Shown here: piece after piece, positions 16,500-25,326 of the stretch
How positions within the stretch are numbered: position 1 is the first letter of the stretch
Layout of the letters: the number at the start of each line of letters is the position of its first letter
Assembly (NCBI RefSeq): GCF_000720725.1
Contig: NZ_JOCQ01000054.1
Location: forward strand, 1-54,677
Length of the DNA stretch: 54,677 nt
Direction of reading: 5' to 3'
DNA from: Streptomyces rimosus subsp. rimosus
GTDB lineage: Bacteria; Actinomycetota; Actinomycetes; Streptomycetales; Streptomycetaceae
Notes under the pieces: generated by a model
Database searches by the model: none
What the model saw: the letters and a program-made list of their open reading frames with translations, nothing else
What the model was told of the DNA's origin: nothing
Position numbers and translations under genes: made by a program

Positions 16500-16649
16500 G
16501 CTGTTCCTCGGCGTTCAGCTCGCTGTTGAGTAAGGGATGCATGGACAAGCTTACGGGCTGTGACCCGCGACTCTACTCGTCCGGAGGGCAGGCGGGGGCG
16601 GTTGTCACTGGGTCGTATCCGGCTCTTTACGGGCTCTTGAAGAAGCCGG

Positions 16650-16676
16650 TTGGTCAATACCCAGTCATGCTAATGT
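16650..16676 (+). promoter_or_regulatory. candidate leaderless promoter of the MFS gene
   Basis: TAATGT at 16671-16676 ends 8 nt before the ATG at 16685, with TTGGTC at 16650 as a possible -35. No ribosome site precedes the ATG, so transcription probably starts at or next to the start codon. Confidence 0.4.
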
Positions 16677-16684
16677 CAATTCGC

Positions 16685-17971
16685 ATGACAAGCCTGGGAT
16701 TCCGCCGACACCGCCGGTGGGGAATCCATGCCCTGCTCGGCGCCGTGGCGGTCAGCTCGCTCGGCGAGGCGATGATGGTCGTCGCCGTCCCCTGGTTCGT
16801 ACTGAAGACGACCGGCAGTGTGGCGCAGACCGGCATCGTGGTCGCGCTCGGGGCGGTCACCTCCGGAGTGGTCGGTTTCGCGGCGGGGCCGCTGGTCGAC
16901 CGCTGGGGTTTCCGGACGATGGCGGTGGTCGCCTACCTGGTCGGCGGCCTCGGCGCGGCCTGCATCCCCCTGCTGTGCGCCCTGGACGCGCTGGACTTCC
17001 CCACCCTCGCCCTCCTGGTGGTGGCCGCCAACGCCCTCGACGTCCCCGGCGGCGCGGCGGTCACCGGCCTGGTACCGGAGCTGAGCGAGGCCGCGGGCAT
17101 GCCGCTGGAGCGCGGCAACGCGCTGCTCACCGGCATCCACCAGGTCGCCCAGCTGTGCGGGCCCCCGCTGGGCGGCGCCGGGGTCGCGCTGCTCGGGACG
17201 CAGAGCGTGCTGCTTCTCGACGCCGTCGCCTGCGGACTCGCGGCGCTCGTCATCCTCGTCTGCATCTCCGCCGGCCGACGGGCCGCCGAACGCCGCCCGG
17301 CCGGCGCCTACCTCGCCGACCTGCGCTCCGGGCTGCGCACGCTGCGCCGCCACCGCCTGCTGCGCGCCGTCGCCGTATCCGGCACCGCCTTCAACGCCCT
17401 GGACAGCGGCCTGGCGGGGGTGGTCCTGGTGACGTACGCGTACCAGCACCTGGGAAGCGCGGCGAGCCTGGGCGTCCTGCTCACCTCTTTCGGCCTGGGC
17501 GCGGTGGCGGGCACGGTCGGCTACGCCGTCTTCGGCCACCGGATCAGCGGGCGGTTCCTCTACATCGGCACCGGCTTCGCCGCGGGCCTCCTGATCGCCT
17601 CGCTCGTCGCGCTGCCCCCGCTGCCGGTCGGCGCGGCGCTGCTCGCCGTCCTCGGCGCGGTGGCGGCGCCGGTGGGACCGCTGCGTACGGGGGTGCTCCA
17701 GCGCAGCGTGCCGCGCGAGCAGTACGGGCGGGTGACGGCCGCGGTGGACACGGTCGGGCTCGCGGCGGTGCCGCTCGGCGCCTCGCTGACCGTCGCCGCC
17801 GTCGGCGCCCTCGGCCTGCGCCCCGCGATCGCCTTGATCGCCGGGGTCTATCTGCTGGTGGTGCTCTGCTGCTGGGCCGCTCCGGCGCTGCGGGAGATCG
17901 ACCGCGACGCCGCCGGTGACCGCGGCCGGACCAGTCCATCACCGACTATGACTGAACTTGACAAACAATGA
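16685..17971 (+). CDS. MFS efflux transporter
   Basis: A 428-residue major facilitator with about 12 membrane helices. Conserved signs are the loop 2-3 motif GPLVDRWGFRTMAVV and the charged central loop AGRRAAERRP. It is of the drug-efflux MFS type (MFS_1). I chose the ATG at 16685 (MTSLGF); two nearby upstream ATGs at 16667 and 16673 are in frame but overlap the probable -10 box. It lies divergent from the HTH-TPR regulator, a common arrangement for a regulator-controlled exporter of a cluster's product. Confidence 0.85.
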   Translation: MTSLGFRRHRRWGIHALLGAVAVSSLGEAMMVVAVPWFVLKTTGSVAQTGIVVALGAVTSGVVGFAAGPLVDRWGFRTMAVVAYLVGGLGAACIPLLCALDALDFPTLALLVVAANALDVPGGAAVTGLVPELSEAAGMPLERGNALLTGIHQVAQLCGPPLGGAGVALLGTQSVLLLDAVACGLAALVILVCISAGRRAAERRPAGAYLADLRSGLRTLRRHRLLRAVAVSGTAFNALDSGLAGVVLVTYAYQHLGSAASLGVLLTSFGLGAVAGTVGYAVFGHRISGRFLYIGTGFAAGLLIASLVALPPLPVGAALLAVLGAVAAPVGPLRTGVLQRSVPREQYGRVTAAVDTVGLAAVPLGASLTVAAVGALGLRPAIALIAGVYLLVVLCCWAAPALREIDRDAAGDRGRTSPSPTMTELDKQ

Positions 17972-18020
17972 CAGCTGGCTGACGCTGGCCCTCTATGGTC
18001 GACGCCCCGAGGAGGGACAC

Positions 18021-18095
18021 ATGAGTGAGCGCAGCACCACGCGGCGCGAGCCGAGGCAGCGTGGGTCCGGCGAGCGAAACGAGGTCCGCGCATGA
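18021..18095 (+). CDS. 24-codon leader ORF coupled to the ALDH gene
   Basis: A short frame starting at the ATG at 18021 (MSERSTTRRE...) with a strong GAGGAGGG ribosome site 4 nt upstream. Its TGA overlaps the ATG of the ALDH gene as ATGA. The ALDH gene has no good ribosome site of its own, so this ORF may exist to load ribosomes by coupling. The product is a very basic, Ser/Arg-rich peptide with no known family. Confidence 0.35.
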   Translation: MSERSTTRREPRQRGSGERNEVRA

Positions 18096-19333
18096 CCTCC
18101 GCTCCCGTCCTGCCCGCCGCGGCCGCCGTGCCCGAGGGCACCGCGGACGCGCGGCGTCTCGCGGCGCTGCGCGCGGTGCGGGACCTGCTGGCCGACAACC
18201 CCGGCGACGTGCACGACCTGCTGTGTGAGATATCCACCCACCGCGCCGCCGGATACGAGATCGAGGCGACCATCGCCACGCTCGACGGCGCGCTCGCCGA
18301 GGTGGACGCGTACCGCCCGGCCCGGGTGCCGCGGCTGGCCGTCTTCATGCCCTCCAACGTGATCCTCTACTCGTACGCGCTGTACCTGCTCGTCCCCGCG
18401 CTCTACGCCGACCACCTGGTCTTCCGGCCCTCCAGTCAGGTCAAGGACCAGATGGCGCGGCTGCACCGGCTGCTGGCCGAGCACCACCGGCTGCCCATCG
18501 AGCTGACCGTCGCCAGCCAGCGGGAGTTCGTCCGCGACCACGTCCTGCCGTCCGATGTCGTGGTGTTCACGGGGGCGTACCACAACGCCGAGCAGATCCG
18601 CGCCCAGCTCAACCCGGGGCAGCTCTTCCTGTTCCTCGGCTCCGGCGTCAACCCGTTCGTCGTCGCCCCCGGCGCCGACGTCGGGCGCGCCGTGCGCGAC
18701 GCCGTGGAGATCCGCGTCCACAACGCCGGCCAGGACTGCCTGGGCCCCGACCTGTTCTGTGTGCACGAGGACCTCCGCGACGCCTTCCTCGACGGGCTCG
18801 TCCGCGAACTCAAAAGCCTGCGCTACGGCCCGTACACCGACCCCGAAGCCGACTTCGGGCCGGTCTTCTACGACGGCGCGCTGGAGGAGGCGGTCCAGTT
18901 CCTGGCCCGCAACCGCGAGCACATCGCGTACGGCGGCCACGTCGACTTCCGCACCCGGCGCATGGAGCCCACCGTCGTCGTCGGCGACGAGGTAACCCCG
19001 CGCACCCAGGTCCCGGAATTCTTCGCGCCGGTCTTCAACGTCGTCGGCTACCGCGACGAGCAGGCCCTCGCCGCCACCCTCACCACCGGCCAGTTCACCG
19101 AACGGGCCCTGGGCTCCAGCGTGTACGGCGACGCCCCGGACCTGATCACCGCGCTGCGCCGCCGCACCACCGTCACCCTCGACACCACCCTGCTGTCCAT
19201 CGACGACGGCAACGCGCCCTTCGGCGGCTTCGGCCGGATGGCCAACTACATCACCGACGGCGAGGAACTGTGGGCGGAGCCCGTCCTGATCTCCAAGGCC
19301 GTCGCCGAGCACTACCCGAAGGCCCCCCGGTGA
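18092..19333 (+). CDS. aldehyde dehydrogenase superfamily protein, atypical active site
   Basis: A 413-residue ALDH-fold protein. The catalytic Cys lies in HNAGQDCLGPDLF (C216), NAD-region strings include AVFMPSN and VFRPSSQVKDQ, and the late motif DGNAPFGGFG is present. Where classical ALDHs have the general-base Glu in ELGGKNP, this reads LFLGSGVNP, so Phe181 replaces Glu. CoA-acylating ALDHs and fatty acyl reductases often lack this Glu, so an acyl-CoA/aldehyde interconversion is plausible. It heads an operon with coupled stops and starts (ThDP enzyme starts GTGA at 19330), suggesting joint supply of an acyl building block. Confidence 0.75.
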   Translation: MTSAPVLPAAAAVPEGTADARRLAALRAVRDLLADNPGDVHDLLCEISTHRAAGYEIEATIATLDGALAEVDAYRPARVPRLAVFMPSNVILYSYALYLLVPALYADHLVFRPSSQVKDQMARLHRLLAEHHRLPIELTVASQREFVRDHVLPSDVVVFTGAYHNAEQIRAQLNPGQLFLFLGSGVNPFVVAPGADVGRAVRDAVEIRVHNAGQDCLGPDLFCVHEDLRDAFLDGLVRELKSLRYGPYTDPEADFGPVFYDGALEEAVQFLARNREHIAYGGHVDFRTRRMEPTVVVGDEVTPRTQVPEFFAPVFNVVGYRDEQALAATLTTGQFTERALGSSVYGDAPDLITALRRRTTVTLDTTLLSIDDGNAPFGGFGRMANYITDGEELWAEPVLISKAVAEHYPKAPR

Positions 19334-21048
19334 ACGAACGAGCGCACACCTACCCGACGGCCTGGCACGCGGTCGCCGACCACCTGCGGCACCTGGGCAC
19401 CACGGCCGTCTTCGGCCTGCCCGGCGACGACATGGACCTGCTGGCCGCGCTGGAGGAGACCGACACCCGCTTCGTGCTCTGCCGCGACCAGCGCAACGCC
19501 GTCTTCATGGCGACCGGTTACGCGCTGGCCGCCGGGCGCCCCGGCATCTGCGCGGTGGGCAAGGGCCCGGCCCTGACCAACACGCTCACCGGCGTGCTGG
19601 AGGCCCGGTCCGCCGCCGCGCCGGTCGTCCTGATCGCCGGGGGCACGCCCCTGGACCGGATGGGCACCGGCGCATTCCAGGAGCTGGATCAGCTGTCCGC
19701 CGTACGGCCGCTGGTCAAGTGGGCGGTACGGGTCGACCGCGCCGACCGGCTGCCCGCGGCCCTCGACCAGGCCGTGGCCGTCGCCGTCAACGGCACCCCG
19801 GGACCGGTGTACGTCGAGATCCCCGAAGACCTCGCGAACGAGCAGGTCACCCGCACCGCCCCCTGGCGCCCGGCCGCGGCCCAGCGCCTCACCCCGGACC
19901 CGGACGTACTGGCCGACACGGCCGCCCGTATCGCCGCTGCCCGGCGCCCGCTCCTGCTCGTCGGCGGCGGCGCCCGGCACCGCAACGCGGACCGCGCGCT
20001 GGAGGCGTTCGCCGAACTCCTCGGCGCGGGCCTGTTCACCACCGCCTCCGGGCGCGGCACGGTCGCCGAGGACCACCCGCTGTTCTGCGGCGTCTCCGGC
20101 CTCTACACCGTCGCGCCGGTCGACCGGCTGTGGCAGGAGGCGGACCTGGTGATCGCGCTCGGCAGCCGCCTGGAGGAGACCGCCACCTTCGGCTGGCCGG
20201 ACGCGGACCAACTGCCGGTGATCCAGGTCGTCTCCGGCGAGGACGGCCTGGTGACCGCCCGGCCCGGCGCCGGTGTCCTGGGCGATGTGGCGCGCACGGT
20301 GGACGCCTGGACCGGCCTGCTGGCCGGACACACCCCCGACGCCGCCTGGGCGGACCGGGTGAGCGAGGTGCGCCGGGCGCTCGCCGCGCGCGCCGACGAG
20401 CGGGCCCTCCAGGCCGACCGTACGGCGAAGGAGGGCGGCGGCGTCCCGGTCAGCCGCGTCCTGGCGGCGCTCGGCCGGGCCGTACCCGAAGACCGCGTCC
20501 TGGTGCAGGAGAACGGCCTCCAGGACATGTGGTCGTACTTCCACCCGCACTGGACCTGCGGCGCGCGCGGCGGCTCGGTGGTGCCGAGCGAGCAGACCCC
20601 GCTGGGCTTCGGCGCGGCCGCCGCGCTGGGCGTGGCCCTGGCCGAGCCGGGCCGCCCCGTCGTCTCGGTAGCCGGTGACGGCGCCTTCAACCTCTTCCGC
20701 GCCGAACTGCCCACGCTCGCCGACGCGGGCGCCGGGGTGCTGTACGTCGTGCTCGACAACGGCGGGTACGGCTGGCTCCAGACCAACCTCGACCGGGTGT
20801 CCGGCAGCGGCTCGCGCTTCGCGTTCACCGCCGACCGGCCCACCGGCAACGAGGGCCTGGCCGCCGCGTACGGCCTCAAGTACTGGCGCGTTGACAACCC
20901 CGACGATCTCGACCGCGTCCTTTCCGCCGCGTGGCAGCACTGCGCGTCGGGAACCGCCGCGGTGGTGGAGGTCGGGGTCCGGCTCGCCGACAGCCCGCCC
21001 GGGATGGCCGGACCCGCCGGAGACTTCCCGTTGCGTGAGGACGAATGA
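19330..21048 (+). CDS. ThDP-dependent (acetolactate synthase-like) enzyme with Gln in place of catalytic Glu
   Basis: A 572-residue three-domain thiamine-diphosphate enzyme (PYR, central, PP domains). The cofactor motif GDG at 449-451 ends at DN 476-477 (GDGAFN...VLDNGGYG). In the PYR domain the universally important Glu of the RHEQ-type motif is replaced: the segment reads CRDQRNAVFMATGYA, placing Gln54 at that position. Such substitutions are rare; glyoxylate carboligase is the known case, with Val. Reactions could be 2-oxo acid decarboxylation or carboligation. The GTG start overlaps the ALDH stop, linking both enzymes, perhaps in making an aldehyde and then an acyl starter. Confidence 0.8.
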   Translation: MNERAHTYPTAWHAVADHLRHLGTTAVFGLPGDDMDLLAALEETDTRFVLCRDQRNAVFMATGYALAAGRPGICAVGKGPALTNTLTGVLEARSAAAPVVLIAGGTPLDRMGTGAFQELDQLSAVRPLVKWAVRVDRADRLPAALDQAVAVAVNGTPGPVYVEIPEDLANEQVTRTAPWRPAAAQRLTPDPDVLADTAARIAAARRPLLLVGGGARHRNADRALEAFAELLGAGLFTTASGRGTVAEDHPLFCGVSGLYTVAPVDRLWQEADLVIALGSRLEETATFGWPDADQLPVIQVVSGEDGLVTARPGAGVLGDVARTVDAWTGLLAGHTPDAAWADRVSEVRRALAARADERALQADRTAKEGGGVPVSRVLAALGRAVPEDRVLVQENGLQDMWSYFHPHWTCGARGGSVVPSEQTPLGFGAAAALGVALAEPGRPVVSVAGDGAFNLFRAELPTLADAGAGVLYVVLDNGGYGWLQTNLDRVSGSGSRFAFTADRPTGNEGLAAAYGLKYWRVDNPDDLDRVLSAAWQHCASGTAAVVEVGVRLADSPPGMAGPAGDFPLREDE

Positions 21049-21100
21049 CCGACTCGCCGAGACCGACCGACTCGTCGAGACCAGCAGAACAGGACGCCAC

Positions 21101-22003
21101 ATGCCCGTCGCGCTCTTCTTCCCCGGGCTCATACCCACCCGGTTCGACGCCATCAGCCCCTTCGTGACCACCAACGAACACGCCAAACGGAGATTCGCCG
21201 AGGCCGACGAGGTCCTCGGCTACCACCTCGCGGACGCCTACCGCGAGGCGTCGATCTACGAATGGGAAGTGTTCGAGGCCGGGTTCATGGCGCTGACCCT
21301 GGCGCTCGCCGACTGGGCCGAGGAGAAGCACGGCACCCGCCCGGCCGCCTGCGGCGGACAGAGTTTCGGTGCATTCATGGCCGCCGTATGGGCCGGCGCA
21401 CTGACCTACCCGGACGCGCTGCGGCTGATCCGGCGCAGCGTCGCCGTCGAGACGGACTACTTCGACACCCTCGCCGAGCCGCTGGGCTGCCACTTCTTCT
21501 ACCGGCTGCCGCACGGGAAGGTGCAGCAACTGGTGGCCGAGGTGCACGAGCGCGGCGAGTGGGCCGAGCTGTCGGTGGTACTCGACGAGGAGGTGCACGC
21601 CGTCTCCGCGACGATGGGCACCCTGGAACGCTTCGAGCAACGGGTGCGCGAGGAAGGCGGTTTCCCCTTCTACACCATGAACCGAGCCGAGCACTGCTCC
21701 GCCGTCGCCGGACTGCGCACCCGCCTGCACGACGAGGCGTACGGGACCGTCGAGTGGCGCACCGCGCACATCCCGGTCGTCTCCGACGTGGACGGGCGGC
21801 TGCTCACCGACGCCGAGGAGATCAAGCAGGACCTGCTGGACGGCTGGACGACGCCGGTCCACTGGGCGACGATCCTGCGCGGCCTGCGGACGGCGGAGGT
21901 GGACGAGGTGTGGATACCGGGCCCGCGCAACATGTTCGCCCGGATCACCAACAACTCCTTCCCCACCAAGGTGATCACCCCGAAGATGGCGCTCGAAGCG
22001 TGA
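21101..22003 (+). CDS. discrete acyltransferase (FabD/trans-AT-like)
   Basis: A 300-residue malonyl-CoA:ACP transacylase-fold protein that would load extender or starter units onto the cluster ACP. The nucleophile motif is GGQSFG (Ser88), the conserved Arg region is RLIRRSV (R111/R112) and the catalytic His is in RAEHCSAV (H198). The end has the FabD-like WIPGPRNMF. The GQSFG variant differs from the usual GHSLG, so substrate choice may differ from malonyl. The ATG at 21101 has a weak AGGA upstream; the stop overlaps the transporter start. Confidence 0.8.
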   Translation: MPVALFFPGLIPTRFDAISPFVTTNEHAKRRFAEADEVLGYHLADAYREASIYEWEVFEAGFMALTLALADWAEEKHGTRPAACGGQSFGAFMAAVWAGALTYPDALRLIRRSVAVETDYFDTLAEPLGCHFFYRLPHGKVQQLVAEVHERGEWAELSVVLDEEVHAVSATMGTLERFEQRVREEGGFPFYTMNRAEHCSAVAGLRTRLHDEAYGTVEWRTAHIPVVSDVDGRLLTDAEEIKQDLLDGWTTPVHWATILRGLRTAEVDEVWIPGPRNMFARITNNSFPTKVITPKMALEA

Positions 22004-23601
22004 GCGCGCCCACCGACGCCCTCGGCACCCCAGCCGGCCGCCGGGTGCTGTCGGCAGCCATGTTCGCCAGCGCTCCCGCCGAGGTGCTGGACTTCCTGCT
22101 GCCGCTGTGGGCCGGTTCGACGCTGAAGGCGGGCGCCTCGGTGGTCGGCGCGCTCGTCGCCGTCGAGGCGGTGCTCTCCCTGGTCGTACGGCCGCTGGCC
22201 GGGGAGCTGTCGGACCGCTTCGACCAGCGGCGGGTCGCCGCCGCCGGCGCGTTCCTGTACGCCCTGTCCTTCGCCGGGTACGCCCTCGCCGACAACCTGC
22301 CCGTGGCCTTCGTCGCGTCGGGTGTGGGCGGCGCGGGCGGCGCGCTGTTCTGGGTCGGGCTGCGTGCCTGGACCGGCCAGCGGGCCACCAACCACACCAG
22401 CGCGTACGGCAAATTGCTGTCGGCCGAAGGCCAGGGGGCCTTCATCGGCTACCTGGTGGCTTTCTCCCTGCTGGAACGCGGCGGCTACCCGCTGCTGTTC
22501 TGGCTGGGCTGCGCGGCCTGCGTGTGGGCTACGGCTGCGCTGCTCAAGGGGACGGACAGTCGGGAGAGGGTCCCGGAGGCAGCCGACGACGACGGCACTG
22601 ACGACGGCGACGACGCGCTACGGGACCGTAAGACCCGCCTGCGGCTCCTTCCCCTGATGGTGGTGTCCGCGGTGACGGCCGCCGCCGAGGCCGGGCTGTG
22701 GATGCTCCTGCTGCTGCGTCTGCAAGGCGACCTGGGGCTGACGCCCAACGAGATCGCCATGGTCTTCGCGCCGGGGTTCGTGGTGTTCATCCTGCTGCCC
22801 GAGCACACCCACCACCTCACCGACCGGCTCGGCCGCACGCGGACCATGGTCGTCGCGTTCCTGGCGAGCGCGCTGTTCGCGGCCGGGCTCGGCTTCGTGG
22901 CCACCCCGGTCGCCGTCGCGGTCCTGTGGGCGGTGGCCGCCGCCTGCTTCGCCGCGCAGATCCCGGTGGAACAGGCCACCGTCGCGGCTGCCGCCGGCAA
23001 GCGCGTCGGCCGGGGGATGGGCCTGTACGAGAGCGCGCGGCTGTCCGGCGTCGTCGTCGGGCCCGCGCTGATGGGCGTGGTCTACGACCAGCTGGGCTGG
23101 GTCACCGCCTGCTGTGTGGCGGCGGGCGGGGCGGTCGTGGGGGCCGTCGTCGTGCCGTACGCCATCCGCGTACTGAAGCTGCCCGAGAAGGTACGGGCGG
23201 CGGCCGTACAGCCCGAGACCGGCGGGACGGCCGCCCCGGCCGCCGTCACCGCCACGACCGATAACCCACACGAGAAAGAGGACCGCACGGACATGGACAT
23301 GGACAAGCAGGACACCGCGGCGCCGTCGAAGGACGGTGCCCTCTCGCCGAAGGAGCACGCCCGCAAGGAGCGGCGGGACTGGCTCATCCACACGGCGGCG
23401 TTCCTGGTGGGGAACGTGATCCTGTGGGCGCTGAAGTCCAACTGGATCGTGTGGCAGTTCACCGCCGACGAGGTGCCCGACGAGCACCGCGGCCCGCTGG
23501 TGTGGATCGGCCGCATCTGGCTGACCATCTGGATCATCGACACGATCTGGTCGTGGTCGTACACGATCTGGCCGCGCGAGAAGAAGGCCAAGTCCTCGTA
23601 G
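22000..23601 (+). CDS. MFS transporter fused to a two-helix (2TM-like) domain
   Basis: A 533-residue membrane protein. Residues ~1-400 form a 12-helix major facilitator (RPLAGELSDRFDQRRVAAAG is the loop 2-3 motif). A polar linker then leads to a ~100-residue C-terminal part with two Trp-rich helices (IHTAAFLVGNVILWALKSN and WLTIWIIDTIWSWSYTIW), like PF13239-type 2TM domains. An internal ATG at 23293 is preceded by GAAAGAGGA, so the two-helix protein might also be made separately. The GTG start overlaps the acyltransferase stop. It is probably a second exporter for the product. Confidence 0.75.
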   Translation: MSAPTDALGTPAGRRVLSAAMFASAPAEVLDFLLPLWAGSTLKAGASVVGALVAVEAVLSLVVRPLAGELSDRFDQRRVAAAGAFLYALSFAGYALADNLPVAFVASGVGGAGGALFWVGLRAWTGQRATNHTSAYGKLLSAEGQGAFIGYLVAFSLLERGGYPLLFWLGCAACVWATAALLKGTDSRERVPEAADDDGTDDGDDALRDRKTRLRLLPLMVVSAVTAAAEAGLWMLLLLRLQGDLGLTPNEIAMVFAPGFVVFILLPEHTHHLTDRLGRTRTMVVAFLASALFAAGLGFVATPVAVAVLWAVAAACFAAQIPVEQATVAAAAGKRVGRGMGLYESARLSGVVVGPALMGVVYDQLGWVTACCVAAGGAVVGAVVVPYAIRVLKLPEKVRAAAVQPETGGTAAPAAVTATTDNPHEKEDRTDMDMDKQDTAAPSKDGALSPKEHARKERRDWLIHTAAFLVGNVILWALKSNWIVWQFTADEVPDEHRGPLVWIGRIWLTIWIIDTIWSWSYTIWPREKKAKSS

Positions 23602-23624
23602 GGACGGCCCGCGCGGCCCCGTTT

Positions 23625-23663
23625 CACCGCCGTACGGGCGAAACCGTTCCCCGTACGGCGGTG
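23625..23663. terminator. bidirectional hairpin terminator
   Basis: A perfect 14-bp inverted repeat (CACCGCCGTACGGG at 23625-23638 and its complement at 23650-23663) with an 11-nt loop, sitting between the convergent MFS-2TM and P450 genes. Confidence 0.8.
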
Positions 23664-23685
23664 CCGTGTTTCCGGGCGGGGCTGT

Positions 23686-24915
23686 TCACGACAGCAGCAG
23701 GGGCAGCTCCGCATATCCGCGCAGGGACGTCATACGGTTGCGCGGCGCCCCGCTGCCCGCGTGCGCCATCGTGGGGAAGCGTTCCAGCAGCCGGGGGAAG
23801 GCGATGGCGGCCTCCAGGCGGGCCAGCGCTGCGCCCAGGCAGTAGTGCGCGCCCGCGCCGAACGTGAGCGAGCCGCCCGGTGCCCGGTCCGGCCGGAAGG
23901 TGTCCGGGTCATCGTGGCGCGAGGGATCGCGGTTGGCGCTGGCGAGCAGGGCCACCACCTGGGTGCCCTGCGCGACGGGCACCCCGCCCAGCTCGGTGTC
24001 CCCGCCCGTCCAGCGGGAGGCGATCTGGATGGGCGGGTCGAAGCGCAGCATCTCCTCGACCCAGGCGCCGATCCGCTCCGGCTCGCCGCGCAGCCGCGCG
24101 AGCAGATCCGGGTGGTCCAGCAGGACGGCCGTGCCGTTGCCGATGAGGTTGCTGGTGGTCTCGTAGCCGGCGGAGTACAGCAGCACCAGGTTGGCGAGCA
24201 GTTCGCGCCGGGTGAGCCGGTCGCCGTCCTCCTCGCGCACCGCGATCAGCGTGCTGACCAGGTCGGCGCGCGGGTCCTCCTGGCGGCGGGCGGCCAGCGC
24301 GCCGAGCCGGTCCCACAGCTCCGCGGTGGCCTCGTCCGCGCGCTCCAGCGCCTCCCCGGCGAGGTTCTGCTCGATCGCGGAGGTGACGGCCTGCACGCGC
24401 GGTGCGAACCAGGCGCGGTCCTCCTCCGGGATGCCGAGCAGTTCACCGATGACGGTGATGGGCAGCGGCAGCGCGAAATGCGCCATGAGATCCACCGGGG
24501 CGCCCCCGGCGGCCCGTTCGGCGAGGCCGTCCAGCAGGCCGTCGACCAGCTTCTCCACCGCGGGACGCAGCCCGGCCACCCGGCGCGGGGTGAAGGCGCG
24601 GCCCACCAGGCGGCGCAGCCGCTCGTGGTGCGGCGAGTTCTGGTTGACCATCTCGCCCATCAGGGAGTACACGCTGAGGTGGTCGCGGCCCTCGGGCCAG
24701 GTACGGGCGAGGTACGCGTCGTCCTCGACCCGGAAGAGCGGATCGCGCAGCACCCGGTCGCAGTCGGCGTGCCGGCTGACGACGACGGTGCCGTCCGGCA
24801 GCCGGGAGACCGGCGCGTGCTCCCGCAGCACCGCGTAGTGCGGGTACGGATCGGGGCAGCCCAGCGGGCTGAACAGCGCGCGCAGGGCCCGGCGTACCGC
24901 GGCCGGGTCGCTCAT
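23686..24915 (-). CDS. cytochrome P450
   Basis: A 409-residue soluble bacterial P450. The I-helix motif is SAGYETT (249-254), the ExxR pair is in EEMLR (288-291), and the haem ligand is Cys359 in TFGAGAHYCLGAAL. In the I-helix the usual acidic residue before Thr is present (ETT). It is the last gene of a minus-strand operon with the ACP and the R2-like oxidase, so it may oxidise the ACP-bound acyl chain or the finished product. Redox partners are not encoded nearby. Confidence 0.93.
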   Translation of the reverse strand: MSDPAAVRRALRALFSPLGCPDPYPHYAVLREHAPVSRLPDGTVVVSRHADCDRVLRDPLFRVEDDAYLARTWPEGRDHLSVYSLMGEMVNQNSPHHERLRRLVGRAFTPRRVAGLRPAVEKLVDGLLDGLAERAAGGAPVDLMAHFALPLPITVIGELLGIPEEDRAWFAPRVQAVTSAIEQNLAGEALERADEATAELWDRLGALAARRQEDPRADLVSTLIAVREEDGDRLTRRELLANLVLLYSAGYETTSNLIGNGTAVLLDHPDLLARLRGEPERIGAWVEEMLRFDPPIQIASRWTGGDTELGGVPVAQGTQVVALLASANRDPSRHDDPDTFRPDRAPGGSLTFGAGAHYCLGAALARLEAAIAFPRLLERFPTMAHAGSGAPRNRMTSLRGYAELPLLLS

Positions 24916-25012
24916 GGTGCCTCCTGGCTCCCGTGTGCGGGTGGGAAGGTGCGCCCCGCCCCTTCGGGGGCAGGGCCGGGGCGCACCGGTCTGGTGCGGG
25001 CCGCCGCGGCGC

Positions 25013-25258
25013 TCAGGCCGTCAGCTGCTTCTCGACGCGCAGCACGATGTCGGAGACCAGGCGCAGCTCCTTCAGCTCCTCCTCGGGGAGGCTGACGCCG
25101 AAGCGCTCCTCGACGGCGACGATGACCTCGACCATGGCCAGCGAGTCGACGTCCAGGTCCTCGATGAAGGCCTTGTCCTCGGTCACCTCGGCGGGTTCGA
25201 CGTCGGCGACCTCGTTGAGGATCTCGGCGAGTCCGGTGATGATCTCTTCACGCGTCAT
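25013..25258 (-). CDS. acyl carrier protein
   Basis: An 81-residue type II ACP. The phosphopantetheine site is Ser39 in LDVDSLAMVE, within a typical four-helix acidic sequence (EEIITGLAEILNEVADV ... LPEEELKELRLVSDIV). It is the only carrier protein visible in the cluster and lies between the P450 and the diiron oxidase genes, so both probably act on substrates bound to it. GAGAGGCAACC precedes the ATG at 25258. Confidence 0.93.
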   Translation of the reverse strand: MTREEIITGLAEILNEVADVEPAEVTEDKAFIEDLDVDSLAMVEVIVAVEERFGVSLPEEELKELRLVSDIVLRVEKQLTA

Positions 25259-25326
25259 GGTGGTTGCCTCTCTGTGGTGTGGGGTGTGGCTCGGGGGTGC
25301 GGTGGGCGCGCGGGCGCCCGGATGGA

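Noticed and set aside
17958..17999. Promoter TTGACA ... TATGGT for the ALDH operon
   Set aside because: Spacer of 30 nt is too long for a sigma-70 promoter; another start must exist but I could not place it.
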